Of a stretch of DNA of 41,591 nt, positions 24,323 to 32,097 are shown piece after piece (within the stretch, counting starts at the first letter, position 1; each line of letters opens with the position of its first letter). The stretch spans positions 30,935 to 72,525 of the forward strand of contig NZ_AZDP01000034.1 of the NCBI RefSeq assembly GCF_001435525.1. Reading direction: 5' to 3'. A model generated the notes under the pieces. The model had not been told where the DNA came from and made no database searches. It saw nothing but the letters and a program-made list of their open reading frames with translations. Made by a program: the position numbers and the translations under genes. The DNA comes from Levilactobacillus koreensis JCM 16448 (lineage in GTDB: Bacteria > Bacillota > Bacilli > Lactobacillales > Lactobacillaceae).

Positions 24323-24403
24323 CCTCCTTTGCAAACAAAAAGCGACCGCCAAAAACGGTCCCCCCAACCCAAGGAGGACGCTGTTCTTGAAAGCAGTCGC
24401 TTC
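24323..24403 (-). promoter_or_regulatory. Switch-like leader of the antiporter gene
   Basis: On the minus strand GAAGCGAC (from 24403) pairs with GTCGCTTTTTG (to 24337), a terminator-like stem ending just before the ribosome binding site. Inside, GTCCTCC pairs with GGGGGAC. The same CCTCCTT can instead pair with the AAGGAGG that serves the gene (24323-24330). Mutually exclusive pairings of this kind are typical of riboswitches or attenuators. No known class is recognised. Confidence 0.45.
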
Positions 24404-24429
24404 AACCATCATTAATTTAGTTAGTTTAT

Positions 24430-24458
24430 ATTATACGGGAACTTTTTCAACAAAGCAA
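24430..24458 (-). promoter_or_regulatory. Antiporter promoter
   Basis: TTGCTT (24453-24458 on the minus strand), 17 bp, TATAAT (24430-24435). The predicted start near 24423 lies 20 nt before the leader hairpin. Confidence 0.6.
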
Positions 24459-24683
24459 GCTTCCCGTTCTGGTCGGTTCGTTGGTTAACTTACTGGCGCA
24501 GCTTGATTGTGCCGCCCTGCTGCCTGCTAAAGCAATTGCCCAGAATCACGCTTCACCGTCGAACCACGTACCGTTGTCTTCTATAAGGACAGATATTTTC
24601 GACTGGAAAAAGTTCTCGCCAAAACTTAACTACCTGTTGACCGGCAATCGTGGTAAACTAATAACGATTGTGAGGTGACGCGT

Positions 24684-24881
24684 GTGAAATGGCTTGAATC
24701 TAATTTAGTCGTGATTTTCTGGGCGGTTATCTTCGGAGAAGTTATTGGTTATATCGGTGGGACGTTGAAACAGATGACCTGGCAACCTATGCAAATTGGT
24801 GTCATGATGGCAATTGTTGGCGTGATCGCCGTCAATGGGTGGTTCTTACTCAGTCGTGACGACCAAACTTCGAAGAAATAA
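24684..24881 (+). CDS. DUF2929-family small membrane protein
   Basis: A 65-aa protein with two hydrophobic segments (about 9-27, VVIFWAVIFGEVIGYIGG, and 39-57, IGVMMAIVGVIAVNGWFLL), matching the pattern of the DUF2929 family of lactobacilli and bacilli. Role unknown. I start at the GTG of MKWLESN because GAGG lies 8 nt upstream; an in-frame GTG 9 nt earlier overlaps that ribosome binding site. It is divergent from the antiporter gene and has its own terminator. Confidence 0.75.
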   Translation: MKWLESNLVVIFWAVIFGEVIGYIGGTLKQMTWQPMQIGVMMAIVGVIAVNGWFLLSRDDQTSKK

Positions 24882-24911
24882 GCAGTTCATTAAGCATGAC
24901 CTAAACAACCA

Positions 24912-24936
24912 ACCTTGGCAGCTGCCAGGGTTTTTA
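24912..24936 (+). terminator. Terminator of the DUF2929 gene
   Basis: CCTTGGCAGCTGCCAGGG folds on itself and is followed by five T. Confidence 0.75.
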
Positions 24937-24944
24937 TTTCACCT

Positions 24945-24995
24945 AAAAAGGCCGGACAACTCTTCGTTAGCCGAAGAACTGTCCAGCCTTTTTTG
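24945..24995. terminator. Second strong terminator hairpin
   Basis: AAAAGGC-GGACA-CTTCG pairs with CGAAG-TGTCC-GCCTTTTTT. Symmetric enough to act in either direction. It may end transcripts entering from the alarmone synthetase side. Confidence 0.8.
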
Positions 24996-25006
24996 TTGCG
25001 TATAAA

Positions 25007-25033
25007 TTACCGCACTGCGGCTGCCAGGGATTA
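25007..25033 (-). repeat. Family A end fragment
   Basis: CCGCACTGCGGCTGCCAGGGAT is the reverse complement of the family A right end. The rest of the element is missing and a family B copy follows within 20 bp. Confidence 0.65.
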
Positions 25034-25049
25034 AGATTTGCGGTCCCGT

Positions 25050-25215
25050 CGCCTTACCGGTCGGCAGATATGGGCTGGAACGGTGCGGACACAACTCGAA
25101 GCCTCGAAAAAACCGAGTCTCCAAGATTGGTCGTTCTGCTAAGCCGGCGGAAAGACACCGTCGACCAAGCAGAACGACGCGCCTGAGCCCATATCTGCCG
25201 ACCTCTCGGCTTACA
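25050..25215 (+). repeat. Family B intergenic repeat, full copy
   Basis: Highly similar to 12808-12969, with paired ends (GTCGGCAGATATGGGCT / AGCCCATATCTGCCGAC) and inner stem GTTCTGCTAAGCCGGC / GACCAAGCAGAAC. Confidence 0.85.
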
Positions 25216-25304
25216 CGATAATCTCCGGCAACGTATTCTGAACTAGTTAGCTGACTAACTAACACCGCCAGAATGTCACTAGGTCCACCTTTGTCGCGAC
25301 AGAG

Positions 25305-25500
25305 ATCAACTTGAGCCGAAGGAGGCCAGGGACGTAGCTAGCCGTGTCGACGCTGTTTGCCGGGGTTCTTTCCCGGCTTACAGCGTGGGACGTCTCGAAG
25401 ACACGCGTCTTTCGTGGCTTTGAGGCGAGTCGGAAGCCCGCTTCTCAGGCTGGAGACGTTCCCCATGGCAGGCGGAGTCCCTGGCAGCCGGAGTGCGGCC
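25305..25500 (+). repeat. Family A intergenic repeat, full copy
   Basis: Same layout as 19164-19360 and 13068-13264, ending GCCGGAGTGCGG. It ends only 18 bp before the stop codon of the alarmone synthetase gene, where a terminator would be expected, so its hairpin may act as one. Confidence 0.85.
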
Positions 25501-25517
25501 ACCTTTAATCAATTTTT

Positions 25518-26192
25518 TTAGTTATCCTGCGCGCGGATCTGGTTCTTGATGGCGTTCATGTCTTGGTCGAGTTGGTGGACCAGCTCGGCCTTAGAAATCA
25601 GTTCCTGGCGCAGCTCGTCTTGGTGCTGCACGTTCTTTTTATAACTCAGTTCATGCTCCAAGGACGCCCAGAAATTCATCGCAATCGTTCGGATCTGGAC
25701 TTCGACCGTGACCTCGACCACGCCAGCAGCCAAATAGACTGGGACGGCTAGAATCAGGTGCAGGCTGCGATATCCATTGGGCTTGGGATTTGTCACGTAG
25801 TCCTTGCGCCGTAAAATTTTGATGTCCGGTTGCTTGGCCAAGCGGCGTTCCATGGCGACCATATCGTCCTCGAACCGGACAATGATGCGGATACCAGCGA
25901 TATCGTGCATCTGCTTAGGCAGCGTGTCGAAATTAAAGTCAAAGTGCTTGCGTTGGACCTTCTCCAAGATACTTTCTGGTGACTTGATTCGTGACTGCAG
26001 ACTGTCGACCAACGTGTGGCCGTGTTGAATCTGATATTCCTGGTCGAGATAGTGAATCTTGGTCGTCACGACCTGGACAGCACTGTTGTAATTCAGCATC
26101 AACGACCGGAATCGATCAATGGCCTCCAGCGACGTTGGGTCGTTTGGAAATTGTGTTGGTAAACTCTGTGCGGGTAAATTCGTGTTCGTCAT
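25518..26192 (-). CDS. Small alarmone synthetase, RelP/YwaC-like (RelA/SpoT domain only)
   Basis: Makes (p)ppGpp from ATP and GDP/GTP in the stringent response. 224 aa, a single RelA/SpoT synthetase domain without HD hydrolase or regulatory domains. Motifs: DIAGIRI at 97-103 (Mg-binding Asp), RRKDYVTNPKPNGYRSLH at 128-145, EVQIRT at 164-169, and FWASLEHELSYKK at 174-186. The NPKPNGYRSLH and FWASLEH forms fit RelP/YwaC better than RelQ, but this is by eye. Start ATG with GGAG upstream, only 10 nt after the stop of the MFS exporter gene, so the two are co-transcribed. Such synthetases answer cell-wall or ethanol stress, which fits an exporter partner. Confidence 0.9.
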   Translation of the reverse strand: MTNTNLPAQSLPTQFPNDPTSLEAIDRFRSLMLNYNSAVQVVTTKIHYLDQEYQIQHGHTLVDSLQSRIKSPESILEKVQRKHFDFNFDTLPKQMHDIAGIRIIVRFEDDMVAMERRLAKQPDIKILRRKDYVTNPKPNGYRSLHLILAVPVYLAAGVVEVTVEVQIRTIAMNFWASLEHELSYKKNVQHQDELRQELISKAELVHQLDQDMNAIKNQIRAQDN

Positions 26193-26202
26193 TATTCCTC
26201 TC

Positions 26203-27426
26203 CTAATTAGTCTGCCGACTGCGCCAATGCCGAATGTCCGGCACTAGCCACCACAGTAGTAGAAAATTCAGTAACAGCGTGATCGCCGTAAACGTAAAGA
26301 CCCCACTATAGTTGAACCAATTGGCCACTAAACCGCCAAGCATGGCCCCAAACATACTGCCAAGTGCTTGAAATGACTGGTTCCAACTGAAGACCGTCCC
26401 CGTCAAGGAATGCGGCGAGTTCTTGGTCAACATCGTTTGCACGGCTGGGAACAACGCCCCATCGGAAACCCCGATCATAAAGCGGAAGACTCCCAGTAGC
26501 CAAACGCTGGATACGAACCCTTGTGGAAAATACATCAGAACGGCAAAGACGTACCCAAAAACCAAGACGCGTTGCGTTCCGCGACGGTCACCGTACTCCC
26601 CTAATTTCGGGGCGGCCAACAACGTCGAGAGTCCTGGCAATGCCGCAATGATTCCGGCAACCAACGTAATCGGCCCAGTATTGTTCATCAACTGTTTAAC
26701 ATACAGACTGATAATTGGCGTAATGGAGTTATTTCCCATTTGAATAATCATCGTTGAAACTAGTAAGACCACAATCAACGTCGGATTCTCAACTTGCTTT
26801 AAGAAGCTGCCGGCCTGTGCCTGCTTTTCCTTGGTAATGGGCGTAAAATGTTCGTGCACTAAGGTCGCGCTCAAGAAGAACACGATAATCAGAAAAATCC
26901 CAGTTAGTAAAAATGTCCACCGAATGGAAAAGACTTGCGCTAGAATCCCACCGAGGACTGGTCCAATCAAGTTACCACTGACGTAACCGGTCGTCAGGAT
27001 GCCCAGTGCGTTTCCACTCTTCTCCGGCGGGGTCTCCGCAGCAATCAGGGCACTGGCATTAGGAATGTAACCGGCAAAGAACCCTTGCAGGAAACGAAGA
27101 CCGATCAATTGCCAAATGTTGGTAACAAACCCCATCAAGCCGATGACGATGGCCATCCCCATAGAGGAACGGAGCAGCATGAGTTTCCGCCCCTTCCGAT
27201 CAGCCAGCTTCCCCCACAACGGTGAGACCAGCGCAATCACCAGAAAGGTTGCCGCGTAAGTCACCCCACTATAGATGGTCAGTTGGCCCTTGGTAAAGGT
27301 GCCCAGGTCATCCACGTACAACGATAAAAACGGCATGATTTCGCTAAAGCCCATGCCCGCAATAAATGTTCCTAACCACAGAACAGCTAGGTTGCGCCGC
27401 CACTGCTCTGACTTTCGTGTTCCCAC
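26203..27426 (-). CDS. MFS multidrug exporter, PmrA-like DHA1 family
   Basis: A 407-aa drug:proton antiporter with about 12 transmembrane segments. The segment 2-3 loop has GKLADRKGRKLMLLRSS, the MFS signature. The segment 5 motif C is near GYVSGNLIGPVLGG, marking an exporter. The N-terminus GTFIAGMGFSEIMPFLSLYVDDLG and later GVSDGALFPAVQTMLTKN follow PmrA-type pumps of lactic acid bacteria. Start GTG with AAGAGG 10 nt upstream. First gene of a two-gene operon with the alarmone synthetase. Substrate unknown. Confidence 0.88.
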   Translation of the reverse strand: MGTRKSEQWRRNLAVLWLGTFIAGMGFSEIMPFLSLYVDDLGTFTKGQLTIYSGVTYAATFLVIALVSPLWGKLADRKGRKLMLLRSSMGMAIVIGLMGFVTNIWQLIGLRFLQGFFAGYIPNASALIAAETPPEKSGNALGILTTGYVSGNLIGPVLGGILAQVFSIRWTFLLTGIFLIIVFFLSATLVHEHFTPITKEKQAQAGSFLKQVENPTLIVVLLVSTMIIQMGNNSITPIISLYVKQLMNNTGPITLVAGIIAALPGLSTLLAAPKLGEYGDRRGTQRVLVFGYVFAVLMYFPQGFVSSVWLLGVFRFMIGVSDGALFPAVQTMLTKNSPHSLTGTVFSWNQSFQALGSMFGAMLGGLVANWFNYSGVFTFTAITLLLNFLLLWWLVPDIRHWRSRQTN

Positions 27427-27544
27427 GACGTAATCGCCTCTTCTTTCTCAATCCCATTTTCTATAACATTACTTATTAGTTTAGCATACCCCGGCAAGTC
27501 CGTTAGCGTTAAAAAAGCGAAGCTGTCTAGGCCTTTTGAAAAAG

Positions 27545-27587
27545 ATTTACAAAATCACTTGTCATTTTTGTAAATAAGTTGCATAAT
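27545..27587 (+). promoter_or_regulatory. Alcohol dehydrogenase promoter with perfect operator-like dyad
   Basis: TTGTCA (27559-27564), 17 bp, CATAAT (27582-27587). A perfect 10-bp inverted repeat ATTTACAAAA (27545-27554) / TTTTGTAAAT (27566-27575) straddles the -35. It is a likely operator, but no regulator gene adjoins it. Confidence 0.65.
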
Positions 27588-27637
27588 AGGCTCATACATG
27601 TGAGACAGTTCACTTTAATCTATGGAGGTAATTTCAA

Positions 27638-28396
27638 ATGGCTCATCGTTTAGACGGAAAAGTTGCAATCGTTACGGGTGGTACTCTTGGTATTGGTTTA
27701 GCCATTGCTACCAAGTTTGTTGAAGAAGGCGCCAAGGTTATGATCACCGGTCGCCACAGCGATGTTGGTGAAAAAGCTGCAAAGAGCGTCGGCACACCAG
27801 ACGTCATCCAATTCTTCCAGCACGACTCTTCAGACGAAGACGGCTGGGTAAAATTATTTGATGCTACCGAAAAAGCCTTCGGTCCCGTTTCAACTGTTGT
27901 GAACAACGCCGGAATCGCCGTTAACAAGAGTGTTGAAGAAACCACTACTGACGAATGGCGTAAGCAACTCTCCGTCAACTTAGACGGTGTCTTCTTCGGT
28001 ACTCGTCTTGGAATCAAGCGGATGAAGAACAAGGGCCTTGGTGCTTCCATCATCAACATGTCTTCTATCGAAGGCTTCGTTGGTGACCCTAACTTGGGTG
28101 CTTACAACGCTTCTAAGGGTGCCGTTCGGATCATGTCCAAGTCGGCCGCTCTTGACTGTGCTTTGAAGGACTACGACGTTCGGGTCAACACGGTTCACCC
28201 AGGTTACATCAAGACGCCATTAGTTGATGACCTTCCAGGTGCCGAAGCCGCTATGTCTGACCGGACTAAGACGCCAATGGGCCACATCGGTGAACCTAAC
28301 GATATCGCCTACATTTGCATCTACTTGGCTTCCAACGAATCCAAGTTCGCTACCGGTGCTGAATTCGTTGTCGACGGTGGTTACACCGCACAATAA
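27638..28396 (+). CDS. R-specific alcohol dehydrogenase (short-chain dehydrogenase)
   Basis: NADPH-dependent, Mg-requiring reductase that converts ketones to R-alcohols; homotetramer, cytoplasmic. 252 aa, classical SDR. Cofactor motif GGTLGIG at 14-20 with Arg39 in TGRH, fitting NADPH preference. NNAG at 89-92; catalytic tetrad Asn114, Ser143, Tyr156, Lys160. C-terminus DGGYTAQ, whose last residue helps bind Mg in the L. brevis enzyme. The sequence agrees almost residue by residue with L. brevis R-ADH as I remember it. Strong GGAGG before the ATG. The gene stands alone with its own promoter, dyad operator and terminator. Codon use is strongly biased, suggesting high expression. The natural substrate in the cell is not established. 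Confidence 0.96.
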   Translation: MAHRLDGKVAIVTGGTLGIGLAIATKFVEEGAKVMITGRHSDVGEKAAKSVGTPDVIQFFQHDSSDEDGWVKLFDATEKAFGPVSTVVNNAGIAVNKSVEETTTDEWRKQLSVNLDGVFFGTRLGIKRMKNKGLGASIINMSSIEGFVGDPNLGAYNASKGAVRIMSKSAALDCALKDYDVRVNTVHPGYIKTPLVDDLPGAEAAMSDRTKTPMGHIGEPNDIAYICIYLASNESKFATGAEFVVDGGYTAQ

Positions 28397-28420
28397 ACCG
28401 CATTTAACTTTTAAAATTAG

Positions 28421-28453
28421 AAGGTCGCTGGCTGGGTGCTGGCGACCTTTTTT
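28421..28453 (+). terminator. Terminator of the alcohol dehydrogenase gene
   Basis: AAGGTCGC pairs with GCGACCTT followed by a T-run. Confidence 0.9.
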
Positions 28454-28472
28454 CGTTATCTTAAGTTGACAT

Positions 28473-28510
28473 CGCCTGAGCCCATATTTGGTGACTCCTC
28501 GGCTTACACA
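28473..28510 (+). repeat. Family B end fragment
   Basis: Only the right end of family B remains (GCCTGAGCCCATATTTGG, then CTCGGCTTACACA). A family A scar follows about 100 bp later, keeping the usual B-then-A order. Confidence 0.65.
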
Positions 28511-28612
28511 ACGGTCTTCTGTCAACCAGAAAGGTGAGTGTAAAAGTTGTTATTAGCCCGCCAGCAAATTTTAGTGTAAACGGGGCATTCGACATTCGTT
28601 GCGGCAAGGCCC

Positions 28613-28653
28613 AATCAGAGCCGGAGTCCCTGGCAACCGGAGTGCGGCTAATT
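28613..28653 (+). repeat. Family A scar: both ends fused
   Basis: AATCAGAGCCGGAG is joined directly to TCCCTGGCAACCGGAGTGCGG. This is the minimal form of family A, with about 155 internal bases missing. GCCGGAG at both ends suggests deletion between short direct repeats. Confidence 0.75.
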
Positions 28654-28686
28654 TACGTCTGTCTTCAACACCAACCTTCAGATTTT

Positions 28687-28722
28687 AAAAATCCTCCGCA
28701 GCCAATTGCCGCGGAGGATTTC
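28687..28722 (-). terminator. Terminator of the TauE-DUF1634 operon
   Basis: AAATCCTCCGC pairs with GCGGAGGATTT; on the minus strand a U-rich tail follows. Confidence 0.85.
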
Positions 28723-28746
28723 TAATCTTCTATTCTACTAAATTGC

Positions 28747-29121
28747 TTAACCATTGATACCGATGAACAGTGCCACCAATAAAATAAATAAGACCAGTGT
28801 CGTAATTGCCACGTACAGGTGATCGTGTTCCTTGTAGAAGGCGTAGATGGAAACCACGACCCGCAAGACGGGAGTCAAGATGAGGCAGTAGACGCCTAAC
28901 ATCATGATGGCATACGGCCGCAACTGCCAGGTGCCCACCAAGATCTGCCCCATGCGCCGGGGAACATAACTGCCATTATAGCCGGAAAAACCGGTGACCA
29001 GAAACATCACGAGGCCAATCAACATGACGATAGCGGAAAAGATGACGCCAACCTGTAAGATGCGGCCGATGACCGTTTCCACTTGAGCCATTTCGTTTGC
29101 TGTCGCTTTATTTTGTGCCAT
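28747..29121 (-). CDS. DUF1634-family membrane protein
   Basis: A 124-aa protein with three hydrophobic segments (about 26-45, 70-92, 103-121) matching DUF1634. Members are usually encoded right after a TauE/SafE permease, and that is the case here: its ATG overlaps the permease stop codon as TAATG, so translation is coupled. It probably forms a complex with, or assists, the permease. Function of the family is not established. Confidence 0.85.
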   Translation of the reverse strand: MAQNKATANEMAQVETVIGRILQVGVIFSAIVMLIGLVMFLVTGFSGYNGSYVPRRMGQILVGTWQLRPYAIMMLGVYCLILTPVLRVVVSIYAFYKEHDHLYVAITTLVLFILLVALFIGING

Positions 29122-29966
29122 TAGAAGTGAACCCCCAATCCCTTAAACAACATCTGCAACCCAATGTACAAAATGATTGGAATAAACACGATACGAATCC
29201 ACCGGGCAGGCAGAATCTGCATGATCCGTGATCCGATCACTGCCCCGACTAAGATACCTAACGCCATGGGTACGGCGATTCCTGGTAAGATGGCGCCGTT
29301 AAAGAAGTACACGGTCGCACTGGCCGCAGCGGTCACCCCCATCATCAAGTTGGACGTTGAACTGGAGGGCTTGAGCGGCATCTTCATAAAGGTATCCATG
29401 GCCATGACCTTAAAGGCCCCGGAACCGATTCCGAGAAGCCCACTAGCCACGCCGGCGCCAAACATAACGGAGAACCCGGCTGGCACATTTTCTACCTGAT
29501 AGTCGATGTTCTTCGCTTCGGCCTTATCATAGTAGGTTCCATTTAACTTCAGCTTAGACGCAATTCTGTCCGGTTCGACCCGCTGTAAGACTTCTGATCC
29601 GCGCCGCAGCTTCCGGTACATGTTCCACCCGGAGAAGACTAGCAGGCACCCGAACAAGAGGTACAGGTACTTTGGGTCCAACACCCCGGTCAGTAGTGCC
29701 CCGACGATTGCCCCGGTAGTCGTCGCAATTTCCAAAAACATGGCGACCCGTAAGTTCAACACATTGTCGCGTAAATAGGCAATGGTTGAGCCAGAACTCG
29801 TGGCAATGACGGCAATGATACTGGCCCCAATGGCGTATTTAATATTCAATCCCATTCCCAGGGTCAAGATTGGCGTGATGATCATGCCCCCGCCGATACC
29901 CAGAATTGACCCGGCAATCCCGGCGAAAACACCAACGGCCAACATGATTAAGGCTGTTTGAATCAT
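29121..29966 (-). CDS. TauE/SafE-family permease
   Basis: A 281-aa membrane protein with about eight hydrophobic segments, TauE/SafE family (export or import of sulfur-containing organic anions such as sulfite or sulfoacetate). N-terminal motif GIAGSILGIGGGMIITPILTLGMG and its internal repeat FGAGVASGLLGIGSGAFKVMAMDTFMKMP in the second half show the two-fold family architecture. Start ATG with GGAGG 9-10 nt upstream. First gene of a two-gene operon with DUF1634. The substrate cannot be told from sequence. Confidence 0.88.
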   Translation of the reverse strand: MIQTALIMLAVGVFAGIAGSILGIGGGMIITPILTLGMGLNIKYAIGASIIAVIATSSGSTIAYLRDNVLNLRVAMFLEIATTTGAIVGALLTGVLDPKYLYLLFGCLLVFSGWNMYRKLRRGSEVLQRVEPDRIASKLKLNGTYYDKAEAKNIDYQVENVPAGFSVMFGAGVASGLLGIGSGAFKVMAMDTFMKMPLKPSSSTSNLMMGVTAAASATVYFFNGAILPGIAVPMALGILVGAVIGSRIMQILPARWIRIVFIPIILYIGLQMLFKGLGVHF

Positions 29967-30231
29967 AGCGATTTTTCCTCCTCATGAACCAAATTACAAG
30001 TTTGATTATCATCTTTTCTGCGGCCAGGGGCAACCTTCCGCGGTCACGATCACGTTCGTTTGTTGAACTTTTATCACAATGAGCGGTTCAGTTAAATCAG
30101 TGCTAACTTAGTCCTATTCGCTTGCTTGTGAATGAGTTCATTTAATATTGATTTCACGACTTACCGATACCGATACCATTCCACCTTGCCCATAGCCGCA
30201 ACCTAGCAACCACTAAACCGGTTACAAGAAT

Positions 30232-30278
30232 AGACGGCCTTCCCATACAAAAAGAATATGGAAAGACCGTCTGTTTTG
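30232..30278. terminator. Terminator after the LysR gene
   Basis: AGACGG-CTT-CCATA pairs with TATGG-AAG-CCGTCT with single mismatches. The gap 29979-30231 to its left shows no gene. Confidence 0.7.
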
Positions 30279-30313
30279 TATTTCAAATATATTCCAGTCG
30301 CAATTTTTTGGCC

Positions 30314-31171
30314 TCAATAACTATCGATAAACCGCTGCAACAACGGACTCGGCGTAATCTGCTCCGACCAAACCAGCTTTAGCGTTGTCCGCCACGGCTG
30401 ATAGCGAATTGGCCGAACGACCGTGCCGAGTCCACCGACCTCATCCGCCACCGACTGCGGCACGATGGCCACGCCCATTCGGTTATTCGCCCACTGTACG
30501 GCAGTTCGCGCGTCATCACAGGTGCAAGCGATGAACGGGGTCATCTCCTTTTCGGCAAAGGTCGTTTCAAAGAGGTGTTCGAACCGGCGATAGATGATCA
30601 GTGGGACCGTCGCCAAGTCTTCCACTCGTAACGTGGCACCCTGAAAATGGTCGTACTTCTGCGGCACGACCGCCGCCATCGCCTCGGTGGTCAATTCCTT
30701 ACTAGTCAGTCCCGGAGCCGTAAACGGCGTTCGCACAATGGCGACGTCGATCAAATGCTTATCCAACCGGTCAATCAGACCGTACGTATTGTCCTCAAAC
30801 AATCGAATCTGAACCTTCGGGTAGTGTCGCGTCAACGTGCGCAGTTTGGCGTTGGGAGTGGCCCCAATCGACGAGGAAATGACGCCCACCGAAAGGACGC
30901 CCGCTAAGCCCTGCCCCAGCGACCGCACTTGACTATCCGCGCGGTCACGTAGATCCAGTAACTGCTGCGCATAATCTCGCAGCAGCTTACCAGCTGGTGT
31001 CAGCGTTGTCCCACCAGCGGTTCGGTTCAATAACGTCACGCCCATTTCGGCTTCCAGTTGCTTTAACTGATAGCTCAACGGCGGCTGCGCCATATGTAAT
31101 TGGCGGGCGGCCGCCGTAATTTGCCCGGCATTCGCCACCGCCAGAAAGTATTCTAATTGGCGAAAGTTCAC
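30314..31171 (-). CDS. LysR-family transcriptional regulator
   Basis: A 285-aa regulator. Helix-turn-helix at about 2-60 (NFRQLEYFLAVANAGQITAAARQLHMAQPPLSYQLKQLEAEMG) with the LysR signature, then the two-lobed substrate-binding domain from about 88 (GVLSVGVISSS) to the end. I start at the GTG before NFRQLEYF, the family N-terminus, because the GGCAGGTGG region is spaced properly. The earlier GTG lies within that site. It begins 20 nt after the hydrolase stop codon, so it is the third gene of an EIIC-like/hydrolase/LysR operon. LysR genes are more often divergent from their targets. Confidence 0.88.
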   Translation of the reverse strand: MNFRQLEYFLAVANAGQITAAARQLHMAQPPLSYQLKQLEAEMGVTLLNRTAGGTTLTPAGKLLRDYAQQLLDLRDRADSQVRSLGQGLAGVLSVGVISSSIGATPNAKLRTLTRHYPKVQIRLFEDNTYGLIDRLDKHLIDVAIVRTPFTAPGLTSKELTTEAMAAVVPQKYDHFQGATLRVEDLATVPLIIYRRFEHLFETTFAEKEMTPFIACTCDDARTAVQWANNRMGVAIVPQSVADEVGGLGTVVRPIRYQPWRTTLKLVWSEQITPSPLLQRFIDSY

Positions 31172-31191
31172 AATCGCCACCTGCCTTTACT

Positions 31192-32097
31192 TCATTTTTC
31201 AGGTAACCCCGGATCATCGGTTGCGTTGCGGCTGTCCACCTGATTCTGTACCTGATTTTGATACCGATCCTTGACTGGCAACGTTTCTTGCAAGAGGTAT
31301 TGCCGAATCAGCAGAACGATCTGCTTGTTTTGTGGCAACGCCGAGTGCGTCGTGTCGTCCCCGGTCACCGTGATCTGGGTGTAATGCGCAACCTGATTTT
31401 GAAAGACGTATTTCCCCTGATTGACACTATTAGCGGGAACGGTCCCATCGCTCGAATAATTTTCAGTACCGGCCACGGAGTACACCGTCAGTGACTTGGG
31501 CAACTGCTTCCGGTACTTGATCAATTCCTTTAAAATGGCCGTCTGCGTCGTTGTGCTGTCGGACTCCATGTTGTACGGCGTGGCAATCGTCATCAGCCGT
31601 TCAACGCTAACATCCTTGATTTGACTCAGGTAACGTTCCAGGAAGAGGCTCATGATCAGTCCCCCATTGGAATGCCCCAACGTGGAGAAATGGTTAAAAT
31701 GATACGTTCTGACCAGGTCCTTCACCGCAATATTCAGCCACTGCGCTTGCTTCACGATGTTCGCGTACCCGTCACGATTGTTTTCAAAGGCCACGACGAT
31801 AAAAGGCTGATTGTCCCCCCGCCGAATCGAGCCAGTATAGGAAAGTTGGCCATTCTCCGCAACTTTGACCTTCAGCACGCTGTGGGCGGTCTTCGTTTCT
31901 TTGCGCAACTCCTTGATCAACGCGTCAAAGCGATTTTGACTGGCGCTGGAGCCTGGCACCATGATGGTCGGGTCCAACGGCGTTCGATAATTTGTCTTAT
32001 ATTGGGTGATTTGGTGGCGCATCCACGTCATGCTTGGCAAAAAGATTGCTAGCACCACCAAGAGACCTGCCAACCACCGCCACCAATTACGCCGCAT
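31192..32097 (-). CDS. DUF915-like cell-surface alpha/beta hydrolase
   Basis: A 301-aa alpha/beta hydrolase with an N-terminal signal anchor (WLAGLLVVLAIFLPSMTW, 8-25). IMVPGSSAS at 45-53 forms the oxyanion region. Nucleophile elbow GHSNGG holds Ser143, a likely Asp is in YSSDGTVP, and a likely catalytic His is in DDTTHSALPQN. This matches the DUF915 group of surface esterases. The chosen ATG (MRRNWW) overlaps the preceding gene's stop by 11 nt, with GGGGGCGG upstream. Co-transcribed and translationally coupled with the EIIC-like gene. Substrate unknown. Confidence 0.85.
   Translation of the reverse strand: MRRNWWRWLAGLLVVLAIFLPSMTWMRHQITQYKTNYRTPLDPTIMVPGSSASQNRFDALIKELRKETKTAHSVLKVKVAENGQLSYTGSIRRGDNQPFIVVAFENNRDGYANIVKQAQWLNIAVKDLVRTYHFNHFSTLGHSNGGLIMSLFLERYLSQIKDVSVERLMTIATPYNMESDSTTTQTAILKELIKYRKQLPKSLTVYSVAGTENYSSDGTVPANSVNQGKYVFQNQVAHYTQITVTGDDTTHSALPQNKQIVLLIRQYLLQETLPVKDRYQNQVQNQVDSRNATDDPGLPEK

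Noticed and set aside
24481-24678. 65-aa open frame between the antiporter and DUF2929 genes
   Set aside because: No ribosome binding site or family features; lies in the divergent promoter region.
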